Of a stretch of DNA of 64,000 bases, positions 36,276 through 45,346 are shown piece after piece (positions within the stretch are counted from its first letter, which is position 1; each line of letters starts with the position of its first letter). The notes under the pieces are model-generated. The model did no database searches and was not told where the DNA came from. It saw only the letters and a list, made by a program, of their open reading frames with translations. Made by a program: the position numbers and the translations under genes. Origin of the DNA: a virus; IMG/VR virus record IMGVR_UViG_3300019776_000461, positions 20,703 through 84,702 of that record. One strand, written 5' to 3'.

Positions 36276-37909
36276 TGAAAAAGTATTTCTATGAAAAAAG
36301 TGATATTCTGTCCTGGCCATCGAACATAACGTATGGCGAACTGGTTACGTTTGACGATAACAGGTTTTATGAATGGGCAGAAGATTTACGAATGAGGATT
36401 CTAACTGATTGGGATAATAATGGGAAACCACCAGTCGTTGGAAGAACTGAGGAAGAGATTAATCAATCATTCTCGAAACTCCGTCAGTTTAACGCTTCAT
36501 CTATTTTTCATAGTGTGGAAGATGGCAATGACTCTGACATGATTGGAGTCATTGCTAATTTCACAAAAGTTGGTTCTGCTGCAAATCAATTCTTTCCAAC
36601 AATGCTAAAAACTAAAATTGCATCTGGCATGGGAAGTGATTCTGGTAAATCGATTTACGATTATTTTACAGACTCTATGAAAGAAACATTTCATCATATT
36701 ATGAAGAGAAGTGTTTACAACGATTCTATGTATTTGTACAGTAAGTCTTTATCTTCAAATCAAGTAAAGAATCCTTACTTCAAAGAAGGTGAAACTCTTC
36801 GTGATTTCTTCATGGCGTATAAAAATGGTGATGGAAGATTCGATGGACAAGGTGTTCGTATTTCTAAAATATCGTGCACTCTACAAACTCAAAGTAAGAA
36901 ATATAAAAAGTATTTAACTATAAAGGCAGATGAGATTAGACAGTTCTTAGCGGAAGGTTTGATTGATGACTTCATGTTATTTACTTTGGGTAATCCAGAA
37001 GATTTAACTGATACATTTAATATACAAAAAGAAGGTTCTGAACCGAGGGCAAATGTTTATATTGTTCGTGTTTACGAAAAGAATATAAAACTATTTCCAA
37101 GTGCAATACAAGTATTTCGTATGTCATTCTGTCAGCCAGCGGTAAACTTTCCGCCTATGACCGCAAAGTTTCTTTATGAACACTTTACACAACATATACC
37201 TGCAAGTGAAACAGTAACAGTATATGACCCAAGTTCTGGCTGGGGTGGTCGTATTTTAGGTGCAATGTCTGTTGGTCGCCCAATACATTATGTTGGAACA
37301 GACCCAAATACAGATAACTTTATTGATGAATTAGGAATAAGTCGTTATGAATACCTTGCAGACTTTTTTCTAAAATCAATAGGCGAGCGAGGTACAAATG
37401 TATCTTCAAAGTTTTTTGTTACAAATGAAAATCATACATACGAACTTTTCCAAGATGGTTCGGAAACAATTCAATTTAATCCTAAATTTCAAAAGTATAA
37501 AGGTAAGTTAGATTTTGTTTTTACTTCACCTCCATACTTTAATAGAGAAATGTATTCTGATGATGCAACTCAATCGTATAAAGCACATAGTGAGTATGCT
37601 GATTGGCGTGATAACTTTTTACGCCCAACATTAGAAACAGCGGTTGCTTATTTGAAATCAGATCGTTATCTTTGTTGGAATATAGCTGATATTAGAATTT
37701 CAACTAACAAAATAGTTCACCTTGAAAAAGATTCAATTGATATATTAGAATCATTGGGAATGGAGTATGTAGGTAAATTTGGAATGGCAATGGGTAGAAT
37801 GATTGGTAACTCAGACCAAGAAAAATTGGCTGAAAGAACTTCTAATAAAGTTTTTCACAAAGGTCAATGGTGGAAACAAGAACCTATTTTTATATTTAAA
37901 AAACCATAA
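36275..37909 (+). CDS. TSPPYF-type DNA methyltransferase-like protein, paralogue 2
   Basis: 544 residues, the longest of the three paralogues. Motif I is DPSSGWGGRILGA (~317), the acid is in YVGTDPNTDN, and motif IV is FTSPPYFNREMYSDD (~416). The ~300-residue N-terminal part is larger than in the others and contains FHHIMKRSVYNDSMYL and SKISCTLQTQSKK. ATQSY after motif IV is shared with paralogue 3 (ETQSY). It lies between the clamp gene (one-base overlap) and paralogue 3 (one-base gap), so it is expressed with the replication proteins. Confidence 0.75.
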   Translation: MKKYFYEKSDILSWPSNITYGELVTFDDNRFYEWAEDLRMRILTDWDNNGKPPVVGRTEEEINQSFSKLRQFNASSIFHSVEDGNDSDMIGVIANFTKVGSAANQFFPTMLKTKIASGMGSDSGKSIYDYFTDSMKETFHHIMKRSVYNDSMYLYSKSLSSNQVKNPYFKEGETLRDFFMAYKNGDGRFDGQGVRISKISCTLQTQSKKYKKYLTIKADEIRQFLAEGLIDDFMLFTLGNPEDLTDTFNIQKEGSEPRANVYIVRVYEKNIKLFPSAIQVFRMSFCQPAVNFPPMTAKFLYEHFTQHIPASETVTVYDPSSGWGGRILGAMSVGRPIHYVGTDPNTDNFIDELGISRYEYLADFFLKSIGERGTNVSSKFFVTNENHTYELFQDGSETIQFNPKFQKYKGKLDFVFTSPPYFNREMYSDDATQSYKAHSEYADWRDNFLRPTLETAVAYLKSDRYLCWNIADIRISTNKIVHLEKDSIDILESLGMEYVGKFGMAMGRMIGNSDQEKLAERTSNKVFHKGQWWKQEPIFIFKKP

Positions 37910-37910
37910 A

Positions 37911-38996
37911 ATGAAAATTGATATTGAAAGTTTTGGAAAATTTATAAATGCTGACCCACTTGAAATTCGTTTGTGGAAAGAAACAGATGAATTTTTTAGT
38001 GACAAGCGTACGTTAGATGATACAATAGATTGTGTTTTTCAGTATTACCGTAAACATGGTTATCCATATATGAGTATTACTGATGAAGAAAAACATGAAC
38101 ACATGAAGAAACTTCAAAAATATGACTACGATAAACTGTTTAAGAATAATGATATTATTCAAACAATGCATGGACTTCGCTTGGCTTGGTCTTATTTTCC
38201 ACATGGAATGGAAGTGAAATGTGGTAATTCTAAAATGTCTCCTATGGATAATTTTTTGAATGACCATACATTTAAGATGACAATACGTAAGTGCTTGAAA
38301 TGGTTATATAAGCACACGGGCAATGGAAGTTGGCAAGAAAACCGTTTACGTCAATCATTAAAAATATATTCTGGTGTTCAAGGTGTTTCAAACTTTAGAC
38401 CAACTGCTGCAGGTGCTATATATAAAAGATTTGGTGGCAATGGTGTAATGTGGGATATGTCATGTGGTTGGGGTGGTAGATTAGTTGGTGCATTAGCATC
38501 ACCGTATATCGAAACATATATTGGAACAGAACCATCAACGAAAACATTTGAAGGACTTTGTAAACTACGTGATGATTTCTCGTATCTTGGTAAAGATATT
38601 CAACTACACATGATGGGTTCAGAAGATTTTATTCCAGAGAAAGAAAGTTTAGATTTGTGTTTTACTTCACCACCATATTTCGATACAGAAAAATATGCAG
38701 ATGAAGAAACTCAATCGTATAACAAGTTTCCAACTCGTGATACTTGGGGTTCTGGCTTTCTTTTTGGAACATTTAAGAATTGTTTCCATGGGTTGAAGCC
38801 AGGTGGTTATATGTTAATAAACATTGCTAATACACCGAAGTATAAAGACTTAGAAGAAATGACAATTCATTATGCAAAAGAAGCTGGATTTATTGAAGAA
38901 AATACTATAAATCTTATTCTTTCTTCTGTAATGGGTGCTGGTTATAAAAGAGAACCTATTTTTATATTTCGGAAGCCGTTGGTAGATAAGGAATAA
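37911..38996 (+). CDS. TSPPYF-type DNA methyltransferase-like protein, paralogue 3
   Basis: 361 residues from the ATG at 37911, one base after the previous stop; the frame is open 108 bases upstream inside paralogue 2 but without a ribosome site. Motif I is DMSCGWGGRLVGA (~181), the acid is in YIGTEPSTKT, and motif IV is FTSPPYFDTEKYADE (~252). The N-terminal ~175 residues are distinct from the other two, which would suit different targets. Substrate unknown. Confidence 0.75.
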   Translation: MKIDIESFGKFINADPLEIRLWKETDEFFSDKRTLDDTIDCVFQYYRKHGYPYMSITDEEKHEHMKKLQKYDYDKLFKNNDIIQTMHGLRLAWSYFPHGMEVKCGNSKMSPMDNFLNDHTFKMTIRKCLKWLYKHTGNGSWQENRLRQSLKIYSGVQGVSNFRPTAAGAIYKRFGGNGVMWDMSCGWGGRLVGALASPYIETYIGTEPSTKTFEGLCKLRDDFSYLGKDIQLHMMGSEDFIPEKESLDLCFTSPPYFDTEKYADEETQSYNKFPTRDTWGSGFLFGTFKNCFHGLKPGGYMLINIANTPKYKDLEEMTIHYAKEAGFIEENTINLILSSVMGAGYKREPIFIFRKPLVDKE

Positions 38997-39009
38997 GTTC
39001 GTATATTTG
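38978..39009 (+). promoter_or_regulatory. Bacteroidota-type promoter before the clamp loader
   Basis: TATATTTG at 39002-39009, with GTTG 20 nt upstream (38978-38981) as an imperfect -33 box. It lies directly after the methyltransferase stop and 33 nt before the gp44-like ATG. Confidence 0.6.
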
Positions 39010-39041
39010 TAGAAATTAATTATTAAAAATATAGGTTATGT

Positions 39042-39986
39042 ATGTTTAACACATCTCATACAATTTGGAACGAGAAGTATCGTCCCGAAACACTTGAAAC
39101 TTACGTTGGGAATCCAACAGTTAAAGAAACTTTTCAACAATATATTAAAACAAATGATGTACCGCACTTACTTTTACATGGTGATGCTGGTAGCGGTAAA
39201 ACAACTCTTGCTAAAATTGTTGCTAACACCATCGCAAAAGATAACTACATTTATATCAACGCATCAGATGAAAACTCAGTAGATACTGTTCGTGATAAGA
39301 TTAAACAGTTTGCTTCTTCAATTGGATTTGGTGGATTAAAACTTATTATTCTTGATGAGTGTGATTACATGACACCGAATGCACAAGCAGCGTTACGGAA
39401 TGTTATTGAAACATTTAGTAAAACTACTCGTTTCATTTTAACTTGCAACTATGTTGAAAAGATTATTGACCCGATTCAATCTCGTTGTCAGATATTTAAC
39501 ATAGTACCACCATCGAAGAAAGAAGTTGCACAACACCTCGTAAATATTTTGGAGAGCGAGAAAGTTACATACAACAAAGAACATCTTGTTAGTATTATCA
39601 ATTCAAACTATCCTGATATTCGTAGAGTTATTAATACAACTCAACGATGCGTAATCGATGGTAAACTGAAATTAGATGAATCAACATTAGTGGAAACTAA
39701 CTACTTTTCAACTATTGTTGATTTATTGAAATCAGATAAAAACAAAAGAGAGAAGTTTGAAGGTATTCGTCAGATACTTGCAGACAATCATGCGAGAGAT
39801 TTTAATCAACTGTTTCGTTATCTCTATGATAATGTAGATAGTTACGCAAGCGGTTTCGTATCAACTATTATTTTAATCATTGCAGAAACACAATATAAAG
39901 ATAGTTTTGTGGTTGACCACGAAATAAATGCAATGGCAATGTTTATTCAAATTATTATGGAAATTGAACAAAGGAGGAAAGGATGA
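39042..39986 (+). CDS. gp44: Clamp loader large subunit, gp44-like AAA+ ATPase
   Basis: 314 residues. Walker A is HGDAGSGKTTLAK (~45), Walker B is LIILDECDYMT (~99), sensor 1 is FILTCNYVEKI, and the arginine-finger motif is QSRCQIF (~145). This is the RFC-like ATPase that loads gp45 onto primer ends. It overlaps the Zn-ribbon gene by 4 bases (ATGA), and the small subunit gp62 follows it. Confidence 0.94.
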   Translation: MFNTSHTIWNEKYRPETLETYVGNPTVKETFQQYIKTNDVPHLLLHGDAGSGKTTLAKIVANTIAKDNYIYINASDENSVDTVRDKIKQFASSIGFGGLKLIILDECDYMTPNAQAALRNVIETFSKTTRFILTCNYVEKIIDPIQSRCQIFNIVPPSKKEVAQHLVNILESEKVTYNKEHLVSIINSNYPDIRRVINTTQRCVIDGKLKLDESTLVETNYFSTIVDLLKSDKNKREKFEGIRQILADNHARDFNQLFRYLYDNVDSYASGFVSTIILIIAETQYKDSFVVDHEINAMAMFIQIIMEIEQRRKG

Positions 39987-40252
39987 GTGTATTTGATATT
40001 AATGGAGGTGGGCAACCATCAGGACAAGAACCACAGAGAGTTAATGTTGACTTGAATCAAGCAAGTGATATTGTTTGTTCAAATTGTGGCGGAAAGTTTT
40101 TTCATGAAGTAACATTCTTCAAAAAGATTTCTGCACTACTTTCTCCAACAGGACAAGAAGGAATTATTCCAATTCCAACTTACGCTTGCCTTGAGTGTGG
40201 AAATATTAATGAAGAGTTTTTACCAACAAGAAGACAACAACTAAACGGTTAA
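39983..40252 (+). CDS. Zinc-ribbon protein
   Basis: 89 residues. Two CxxC pairs (IVCSNCGGKFF at ~31 and YACLECGNI at ~73) form a classic zinc ribbon. The N-terminus is Gly/Gln-rich and flexible. Its position between the two clamp-loader subunits suggests a role in replication or in clamp-linked transcription, by context only. Confidence 0.75.
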   Translation: MSVFDINGGGQPSGQEPQRVNVDLNQASDIVCSNCGGKFFHEVTFFKKISALLSPTGQEGIIPIPTYACLECGNINEEFLPTRRQQLNG

Positions 40253-40265
40253 TAGGATTTTAATA

Positions 40266-40721
40266 ATGGCTGCTAAGAATATATTCGACCACTTAAAAGG
40301 TGTTACACTTCGTAAAACCAAGTGGGAATCCTTATCTGAAGAAGATAAGAAGAGTTGGAACAATTATATGATTTCACGTTTCTTCTCTATGGAGATGGAA
40401 CTAACGGACGTAATAAATGAGTTTCAGAAATACTCAAATGGAATATTATCATCGGAGGATTATTATAAACTATTATCGGACGCCTTACCAAAACATTCGT
40501 TCTTTCTAAAGTATGTTAAAGCTAAGAACAGAGTTGACATAGATGCAGAACTAATTACTTTATTTTGTAATCATTTCCAACTTGGAAAGAACGAAGTGTT
40601 TGAGTATATTCGTTTTCTTAAAAGAGAAAACCCAATTGAACTAACTAACATTTTGAAAAAGTACGGCACAAAAGAAGATGTAATAAAAGATTTTGAAAAG
40701 AAACTGAAGACAATTAAATGA
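40266..40721 (+). CDS. gp62: Clamp loader small subunit, gp62-like
   Basis: 151 residues. KTKWESLSEEDKKSWNNYMI followed by RFFSME is the typical start of phage gp62 proteins, which lack ATPase motifs and complete the gp44 ring. The size is slightly below T4 gp62 (187). The location two genes after gp44 supports the call. Confidence 0.75.
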   Translation: MAAKNIFDHLKGVTLRKTKWESLSEEDKKSWNNYMISRFFSMEMELTDVINEFQKYSNGILSSEDYYKLLSDALPKHSFFLKYVKAKNRVDIDAELITLFCNHFQLGKNEVFEYIRFLKRENPIELTNILKKYGTKEDVIKDFEKKLKTIK

Positions 40722-40729
40722 GGAATAAA

Positions 40730-41101
40730 ATGGCTATTAAAGAAATAGATTTAGGGCGGAAACAAAATGGGGCTGTATCTGAAATTGAAGAGAAGTTTCC
40801 TAATATGACCAAGGAGTTCAAACGTATTCAACAAGAACAGTATGAACTCTTCTGTGCAAAGCAAAAGAACTATGGCCCAGATAATATTTCCATGGGAAGT
40901 AATCTCGAACGAGAAGACGATCGTAAACTTTCTTTGCAGGGTTTATTCTTTCGTATTAACGATAAGATAAACAGATACAAACAAATGATTATGTTTGGTT
41001 CACAAGACGCAGTTGGTGAATCTCTAAATGATACATTCAAAGATATTTCTGTTTATGGAATTATCGCACAACTTGTTCAATCTGGTAAATGGGGGAAATA
41101 A
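40730..41101 (+). CDS. Nucleotide-modification-associated (Nmad1/DUF1599-like) protein
   Basis: 123 residues from the ATG at 40730, which has GAGG at good spacing; an alternative ATG at 40718 overlaps the gp62 stop. QEQYELFCAKQKNYGPDNIS, GLFFRINDKINRYKQM and DTFKDISVYGIIAQL match the pattern of the DUF1599 family, named nucleotide modification associated domain 1. That name reflects its frequent location near DNA-base modification genes in phages. The stop overlaps the SAM synthetase ATG by one base. The match is by eye. Confidence 0.55.
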   Translation: MAIKEIDLGRKQNGAVSEIEEKFPNMTKEFKRIQQEQYELFCAKQKNYGPDNISMGSNLEREDDRKLSLQGLFFRINDKINRYKQMIMFGSQDAVGESLNDTFKDISVYGIIAQLVQSGKWGK

Positions 41102-42258
41102 TGAGTATATATATTTGGACTTCGGAATATGTAAGTGAAGGTCATCCTGATAAAATAGCTGACCAAATTTCAGATGCAGTTCTTGATTGGTACTTACAAA
41201 GAGACCCAGATGCAAAGGTTGCGTGTGAGGTTATGGTAAAGGATAGTGATATTTATGTTTCTGGTGAAATAAAATCAACGGTTGATAAAGATAAAAGAAC
41301 TTTAGAATTATCACTAACTCGATTAATTAGAGGACTTATAAAAGATATTGGATACACAAAAGAAGAATCCCCTTTCTTTAATTCAGACTATTGCCGTATT
41401 CATTTCAATATATCAACTCAATCATCAGAGATTAATCAAGCAGTTGATAAAGGAGATGTTGTTACAGCAGGAGACCAAGGTATTATGTTTGGTTATGCAA
41501 CTCGTGAAACTCCAACGTATATGCCGGTAGCAATTTACTTAGCTAAAAAACTAATTGAAGTTGCAACGGATATTAGAAAGAAAGGTAGTAAACTTGGACA
41601 TGTACAAAAACTTCGTCCTGATATGAAGAGTCAGGTGTCTGTTGCGTATAGTGGTAATGAAGCAGTTGGTATTCATTCTGTTGTATTTTCAACTTGTCAT
41701 TCTGAGTTGATTTCACTTGAAGAACTTAGAAAGTATTTCCACTCTGATATTTTACCAAAGGTATTAGAAAGTATTCCAGAAGAACTTGCTAAACTGTTTA
41801 CAGATAAAACTGTTTACCATATAAATCCTGCTGGTGAATGGAACATAGGTGGTCCAGTTTCTGATTGTGGATTAACTGGTAGAAAGATTGTGGTTGACCA
41901 ATATGGTGCTGATTGTGAAATTGGTGGCGGTGCTTTCTCAGGCAAAGACCCAAGTAAAGTTGATAGAAGTGCAGCATATATGGCTCGTCATATTGCCTTA
42001 AAAACACTTCATGAAAATGAAGAAGCAAATAAAATTAAAGTTCAATTAGCATATGTAATCGGTGAAGAGTTTCCTGTTTCATATCGTATATTTGACCCAA
42101 CAACTGGAAAAGAATATGGACTTGGTAAATTTAGTTTCAATGATTTAACCCCAAATAAAATCATTGAAAGATTAAAATTAAAAACTCCTATTTATTTACA
42201 GACTGCTAAGTACGGTCATTTTGGAAATAAAGATTTAGAATGGGAGAAAATTGGATGA
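41101..42258 (+). CDS. metK: S-adenosylmethionine synthetase
   Basis: 385 residues. TSEYVSEGHPDKIADQISDA at the N-terminus, TAGDQGIMFGYA (~121) and GGGAFSGKDPSKVDRSAAY (~276) are the three signatures of MetK, and the catalytic His/Asp/Lys are in place. It makes SAM from ATP and methionine. A phage copy next to three methyltransferase-like genes suggests a large need for SAM. ATG at 41101 is used because of the TAATG overlap with the previous gene. Confidence 0.95.
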   Translation: MSIYIWTSEYVSEGHPDKIADQISDAVLDWYLQRDPDAKVACEVMVKDSDIYVSGEIKSTVDKDKRTLELSLTRLIRGLIKDIGYTKEESPFFNSDYCRIHFNISTQSSEINQAVDKGDVVTAGDQGIMFGYATRETPTYMPVAIYLAKKLIEVATDIRKKGSKLGHVQKLRPDMKSQVSVAYSGNEAVGIHSVVFSTCHSELISLEELRKYFHSDILPKVLESIPEELAKLFTDKTVYHINPAGEWNIGGPVSDCGLTGRKIVVDQYGADCEIGGGAFSGKDPSKVDRSAAYMARHIALKTLHENEEANKIKVQLAYVIGEEFPVSYRIFDPTTGKEYGLGKFSFNDLTPNKIIERLKLKTPIYLQTAKYGHFGNKDLEWEKIG

Positions 42259-42746
42259 AACTAAAAGACTTGATAATGGAAGCGTTTACTCTTAACGGTA
42301 GAGTTATGTTATATCACTTTTCAAAAGAAGATTTAGGAAATGTAGCGATTCTCGATCCAGCATTATCAAGTCAACGTCCATCCTCTTGGTCACGTAACGA
42401 TTATAAACTATCTAAAGTACCAAGAGTATTTTACTATACAGACTTAAATAAAATTGAGCGTATGGTTAAAAGTCATAATTTATATGCAGCAGAATATGAT
42501 GGTACTAGAATATTAAATGTACCGCAGGTATTGAAGGAGTATCAAACAAATCCAGATTCACTTGCTATCAAAAATCCAAACGCTTTCAAGATAATGCAAT
42601 CGTCCGTAAACCAATATGGTGCAATAGATTATGATGCAATGTTAAGAGCAGCAGGACAATTCTTTGATGGTGTATTCTACGATACTGGTAACTTACCAAT
42701 TGTCAATTTATTTGTACCATTAAGAGCAAAAAAACAAAATGTCTGA
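42255..42746 (+). CDS. CTS-bearing protein with possible ADP-ribosyltransferase-like fold
   Basis: 163 residues. The ATG at 42255 overlaps the MetK stop and has GGGAG 9 bases upstream; an in-frame ATG at 42240 would add only five residues. The N-terminus MKLKDLIMEAF fits the shared CTS-like motif and ends in MEA, as in T4 internal proteins. The body has VMLYHFSKEDLG, PRVFYYTDLNK and FFDGVFYDTG. A leading 'lYHfS', a Tyr-rich strand and a late acidic turn recall small phage ADP-ribosyltransferase-like domains, but no R-S-E or H-Y-E set is certain. Treat the fold as a hypothesis. Confidence 0.4.
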   Translation: MKLKDLIMEAFTLNGRVMLYHFSKEDLGNVAILDPALSSQRPSSWSRNDYKLSKVPRVFYYTDLNKIERMVKSHNLYAAEYDGTRILNVPQVLKEYQTNPDSLAIKNPNAFKIMQSSVNQYGAIDYDAMLRAAGQFFDGVFYDTGNLPIVNLFVPLRAKKQNV

Positions 42747-43650
42747 TAAAAAAATATCCTTTTCACAATATCAAATGTGGAAGGGTTGCCCACACAGATG
42801 GAAACTTGTTTACAAAGATAAGGTTGGAATTTTTTCTCCAAACATAGCAATGTTGTTTGGAACGGTAATGCATGAAGTTCTACAAGAATATGTAAAGACT
42901 ATATATGAAAAATCAATCAATGAGGCTAACGCTTTAGAATTAGATACTATGCTTCAGAATGGTTTGAAAGAACATTATAAGAAATTACTTACAGAAGCAA
43001 ATGGTGTTCACTTCTCGAATCAAAATGAACTTGCTGAGTATTGTAATGACGGTATTGAGATTCTCAAATGGTTCAAAGCTCATAGAGCAGACTTCTTCTT
43101 AAAGAAAGATTATGAGTTGGTTGGAATAGAATTACCAATTAATATAATTCCACTCGAAACGCATTCAAGTGTAAGACTTGTTGGGTTTTTGGATTTGGTT
43201 ATAAAGAATACAAAAACAGATGAGATTTATATTTACGATTTCAAAACAAGCACAGGTGGATGGGGTAAGTATCATAAAAATGATAGAACAAAAGTATCGC
43301 AACTTGTTTTATATAAAACATATTATGCAAAACAATACAATGTTAGTCCTGATAGTATTCACGTTGAATATCTTATTCTAAGAAGAAAGATAAGGGAAGA
43401 CGCTGAATATGAAGCAATGAAAAGAAGAGTTCAGAGATTTGAACCATCGAATGGAAAAGTTTCTCAAAATCAAATTCAAAAAGAAATACATGAATTTATA
43501 ACAACCAACTTCACAGAAGAAGGTGAATTTAAGTTAGATGTTATTTACACACCAGAAGGTGGCAATGAATATTCTAATTGTAAATTTTGTGAATTCAAAG
43601 ATTCAGAAGAACTATGTCCAAAAGAAAAAAGAAACACCCTCCCTTTCTAA
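42739..43650 (+). CDS. Cas4/RecB-like PD-(D/E)XK nuclease with Fe-S cysteines
   Basis: 303 residues. Core motifs: SFSQYQMWKGCPHRW (first Cys ~16), GTVMHEVLQEY (RecB-type His, ~40), GFLDLVIKN (Asp) and YIYDFKTSTGG (D-x-K, ~165), then KVSQLVLYKTYY (QxxxY). Three C-terminal Cys in SNCKFCEF and LCPK, with the first, make the four-Cys Fe-S site seen in Cas4 and AddB nucleases. It probably resects or trims DNA in recombination or maturation. It overlaps the previous gene by 8 bases. Confidence 0.85.
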   Translation: MSDKKISFSQYQMWKGCPHRWKLVYKDKVGIFSPNIAMLFGTVMHEVLQEYVKTIYEKSINEANALELDTMLQNGLKEHYKKLLTEANGVHFSNQNELAEYCNDGIEILKWFKAHRADFFLKKDYELVGIELPINIIPLETHSSVRLVGFLDLVIKNTKTDEIYIYDFKTSTGGWGKYHKNDRTKVSQLVLYKTYYAKQYNVSPDSIHVEYLILRRKIREDAEYEAMKRRVQRFEPSNGKVSQNQIQKEIHEFITTNFTEEGEFKLDVIYTPEGGNEYSNCKFCEFKDSEELCPKEKRNTLPF

Positions 43651-43690
43651 AATAATTTCTACTATTTTCTAATGTTTTCTACAATTACTC

Positions 43691-43701
43691 CATACTTATA
43701 T
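43691..43701 (+). promoter_or_regulatory. Weak variant of the TATATTTATAG element
   Basis: CATACTTATAT ends 34 nt before the GTG at 43735. It matches the 11-mer at 8 of 11 positions with the same spacing. Confidence 0.3.
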
Positions 43702-43734
43702 GTATGAAGTTTATTGGAACGAACGGAGAAAATT

Positions 43735-43884
43735 GTGGATGAAAAATCAAAATATTCAAGTATTCAAATTCGGCAATCTATAAAAGAAGATTTATTAAAG
43801 TATTGTACGGAAAATGGTTATAAATTAAGTGGACTTGTTGAAAAACTAATTCAAACACACTTATCTGGTAGTTTATCTATCTGA
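43735..43884 (+). CDS. Small ribbon-helix-helix regulator
   Basis: 49 residues from GTG, with CGGAG 6-8 bases upstream. YSSIQIRQSIKEDLLKYCTE followed by NGYKLSGLVEKLIQTHL has the CopG/Arc pattern: one strand of alternating residues, then two helices joined by a G-x-x-L-S turn. Such proteins bind DNA as dimers and repress promoters. It sits alone between the nuclease and the glycosyltransferase cluster, with its own candidate promoter, and could control either. Confidence 0.6.
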   Translation: MDEKSKYSSIQIRQSIKEDLLKYCTENGYKLSGLVEKLIQTHLSGSLSI

Positions 43885-43914
43885 AAAAATAAATTAAATT
43901 TATAAAGGTTTTGT

Positions 43915-45339
43915 ATGGCAAAGAAAAAAATATTATTACTATCTGACGATTTAAGATTAACGTCTGGTATAGCAACTGTTTCTCGTGATTTAGTTCTCGG
44001 TACAGTAAAAGATTTTGATTGGATTCAAGTGGGTGCTGCTATTAATCACCCAGACAAAGGGAAGATATTCGATTTATCTCAAGACGCAAGAGAACGTAGT
44101 GGTGATGAAACAGCTAGTGTTAGAGTTTTTTGTAATGATGGATACGGTGATCCATTTCTCATTCGTAGGTTGATTGATATAGAAAAACCAGATGCTATAT
44201 TACATTTTACAGACCCAAGATTTTGGGGATGGTTATATAATATGGAACATGAAATCCGTAAAAAAATTCCATTGATGTATTTGAATATATGGGATGGTGC
44301 TGGATTAATTGGAAATACCCCAACAGACCCAATGTGGAATAAAGAAGCGTATGCTAGTTGTGATTTATTAATGTCAATTTCAAAACAAACTTATGGTATA
44401 AATCATAGAGTTTTAAAAAGATTCAATGAAGAAATTGGTGAGCATAGAATAACTTATGTTCCACACGGAATCGATACTGATATGTTTTTCCCAATTAATA
44501 ATACGCATAGTGATTGGGGCAAACTACAAGAAGAACGTAAAAAAATTCGTAATGGTAATGAAGATAAGTTCGTTGTTATGTGGAATAACAGAAATATTCA
44601 TAGGAAACACCCAGGTGATGTTGTACTCGCATATAAACATTTTTGCCAACTCGTAGATAAAAATGGTGGTAATGCAGCAGAAGATTGTTCACTACTAATG
44701 CATACCCAACCAATAGACCCAAATGGAACTGACTTGGTAGCTTTAGTTGGTGAGTTATGTAATGAGTATACAGTTTTGTTTGATGATAAAATAGTTCCAT
44801 CACCACAATTGAATATTATTTACAATTCAGCTGATGTTGTTGTTAACATGGCTTCAAATGAAGGGTTTGGATTGGGAACAGCGGAAGCAGTTGCAGCAGG
44901 TGTACCTATCGTTGTTAATGTAACAGGTGGACTTCAAGACCAATGTGGTTTCATTAATCCAGAAACCAATCAATACTTTACACCAGATGATTATTTGAAA
45001 GTACACACACTCCATAGGAAAGATGAATGGGGACATTTGCAACACGGTGAATGGGTAAAACCAGTTTGGCCATCAAACATTTCAATACAAGGTTCAGTAC
45101 CAACTCCTTATATTTTTGATGATAGAGCAGATTTCCGAGATGTTGGACAAGCATTATATGAATGGTATAAGACTTCTAAATCAGATAGAGTATTCGCTGG
45201 ATTAAAAGGAAGAGAATTTATGATGAAGCCAGAAGTTGGAATGTCTCGTTTTAATATGTGTGAAAGAATTTCAAAAAGTATTAATGATACGTTTGAAAAT
45301 TTTGTTCCTAGAAAAAGTTTTGAATTATATTTAGTGTGA
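43915..45339 (+). CDS. Glycosyltransferase, GT-B fold (GT4-like)
   Basis: 474 residues. The N-terminal domain starts KILLLSDDLRLTSGIATVSR. The C-terminal domain has VPHGIDTDMFFPI and SNEGFGLGTAEAVAAGVPIV (~313), where the E-x7-E sugar-nucleotide motif is recognisable. GT4 enzymes transfer sugars from nucleotide donors with retention. First gene of a 14-gene cluster. Confidence 0.88.
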   Translation: MAKKKILLLSDDLRLTSGIATVSRDLVLGTVKDFDWIQVGAAINHPDKGKIFDLSQDARERSGDETASVRVFCNDGYGDPFLIRRLIDIEKPDAILHFTDPRFWGWLYNMEHEIRKKIPLMYLNIWDGAGLIGNTPTDPMWNKEAYASCDLLMSISKQTYGINHRVLKRFNEEIGEHRITYVPHGIDTDMFFPINNTHSDWGKLQEERKKIRNGNEDKFVVMWNNRNIHRKHPGDVVLAYKHFCQLVDKNGGNAAEDCSLLMHTQPIDPNGTDLVALVGELCNEYTVLFDDKIVPSPQLNIIYNSADVVVNMASNEGFGLGTAEAVAAGVPIVVNVTGGLQDQCGFINPETNQYFTPDDYLKVHTLHRKDEWGHLQHGEWVKPVWPSNISIQGSVPTPYIFDDRADFRDVGQALYEWYKTSKSDRVFAGLKGREFMMKPEVGMSRFNMCERISKSINDTFENFVPRKSFELYLV

Positions 45340-45346
45340 GGAAATA

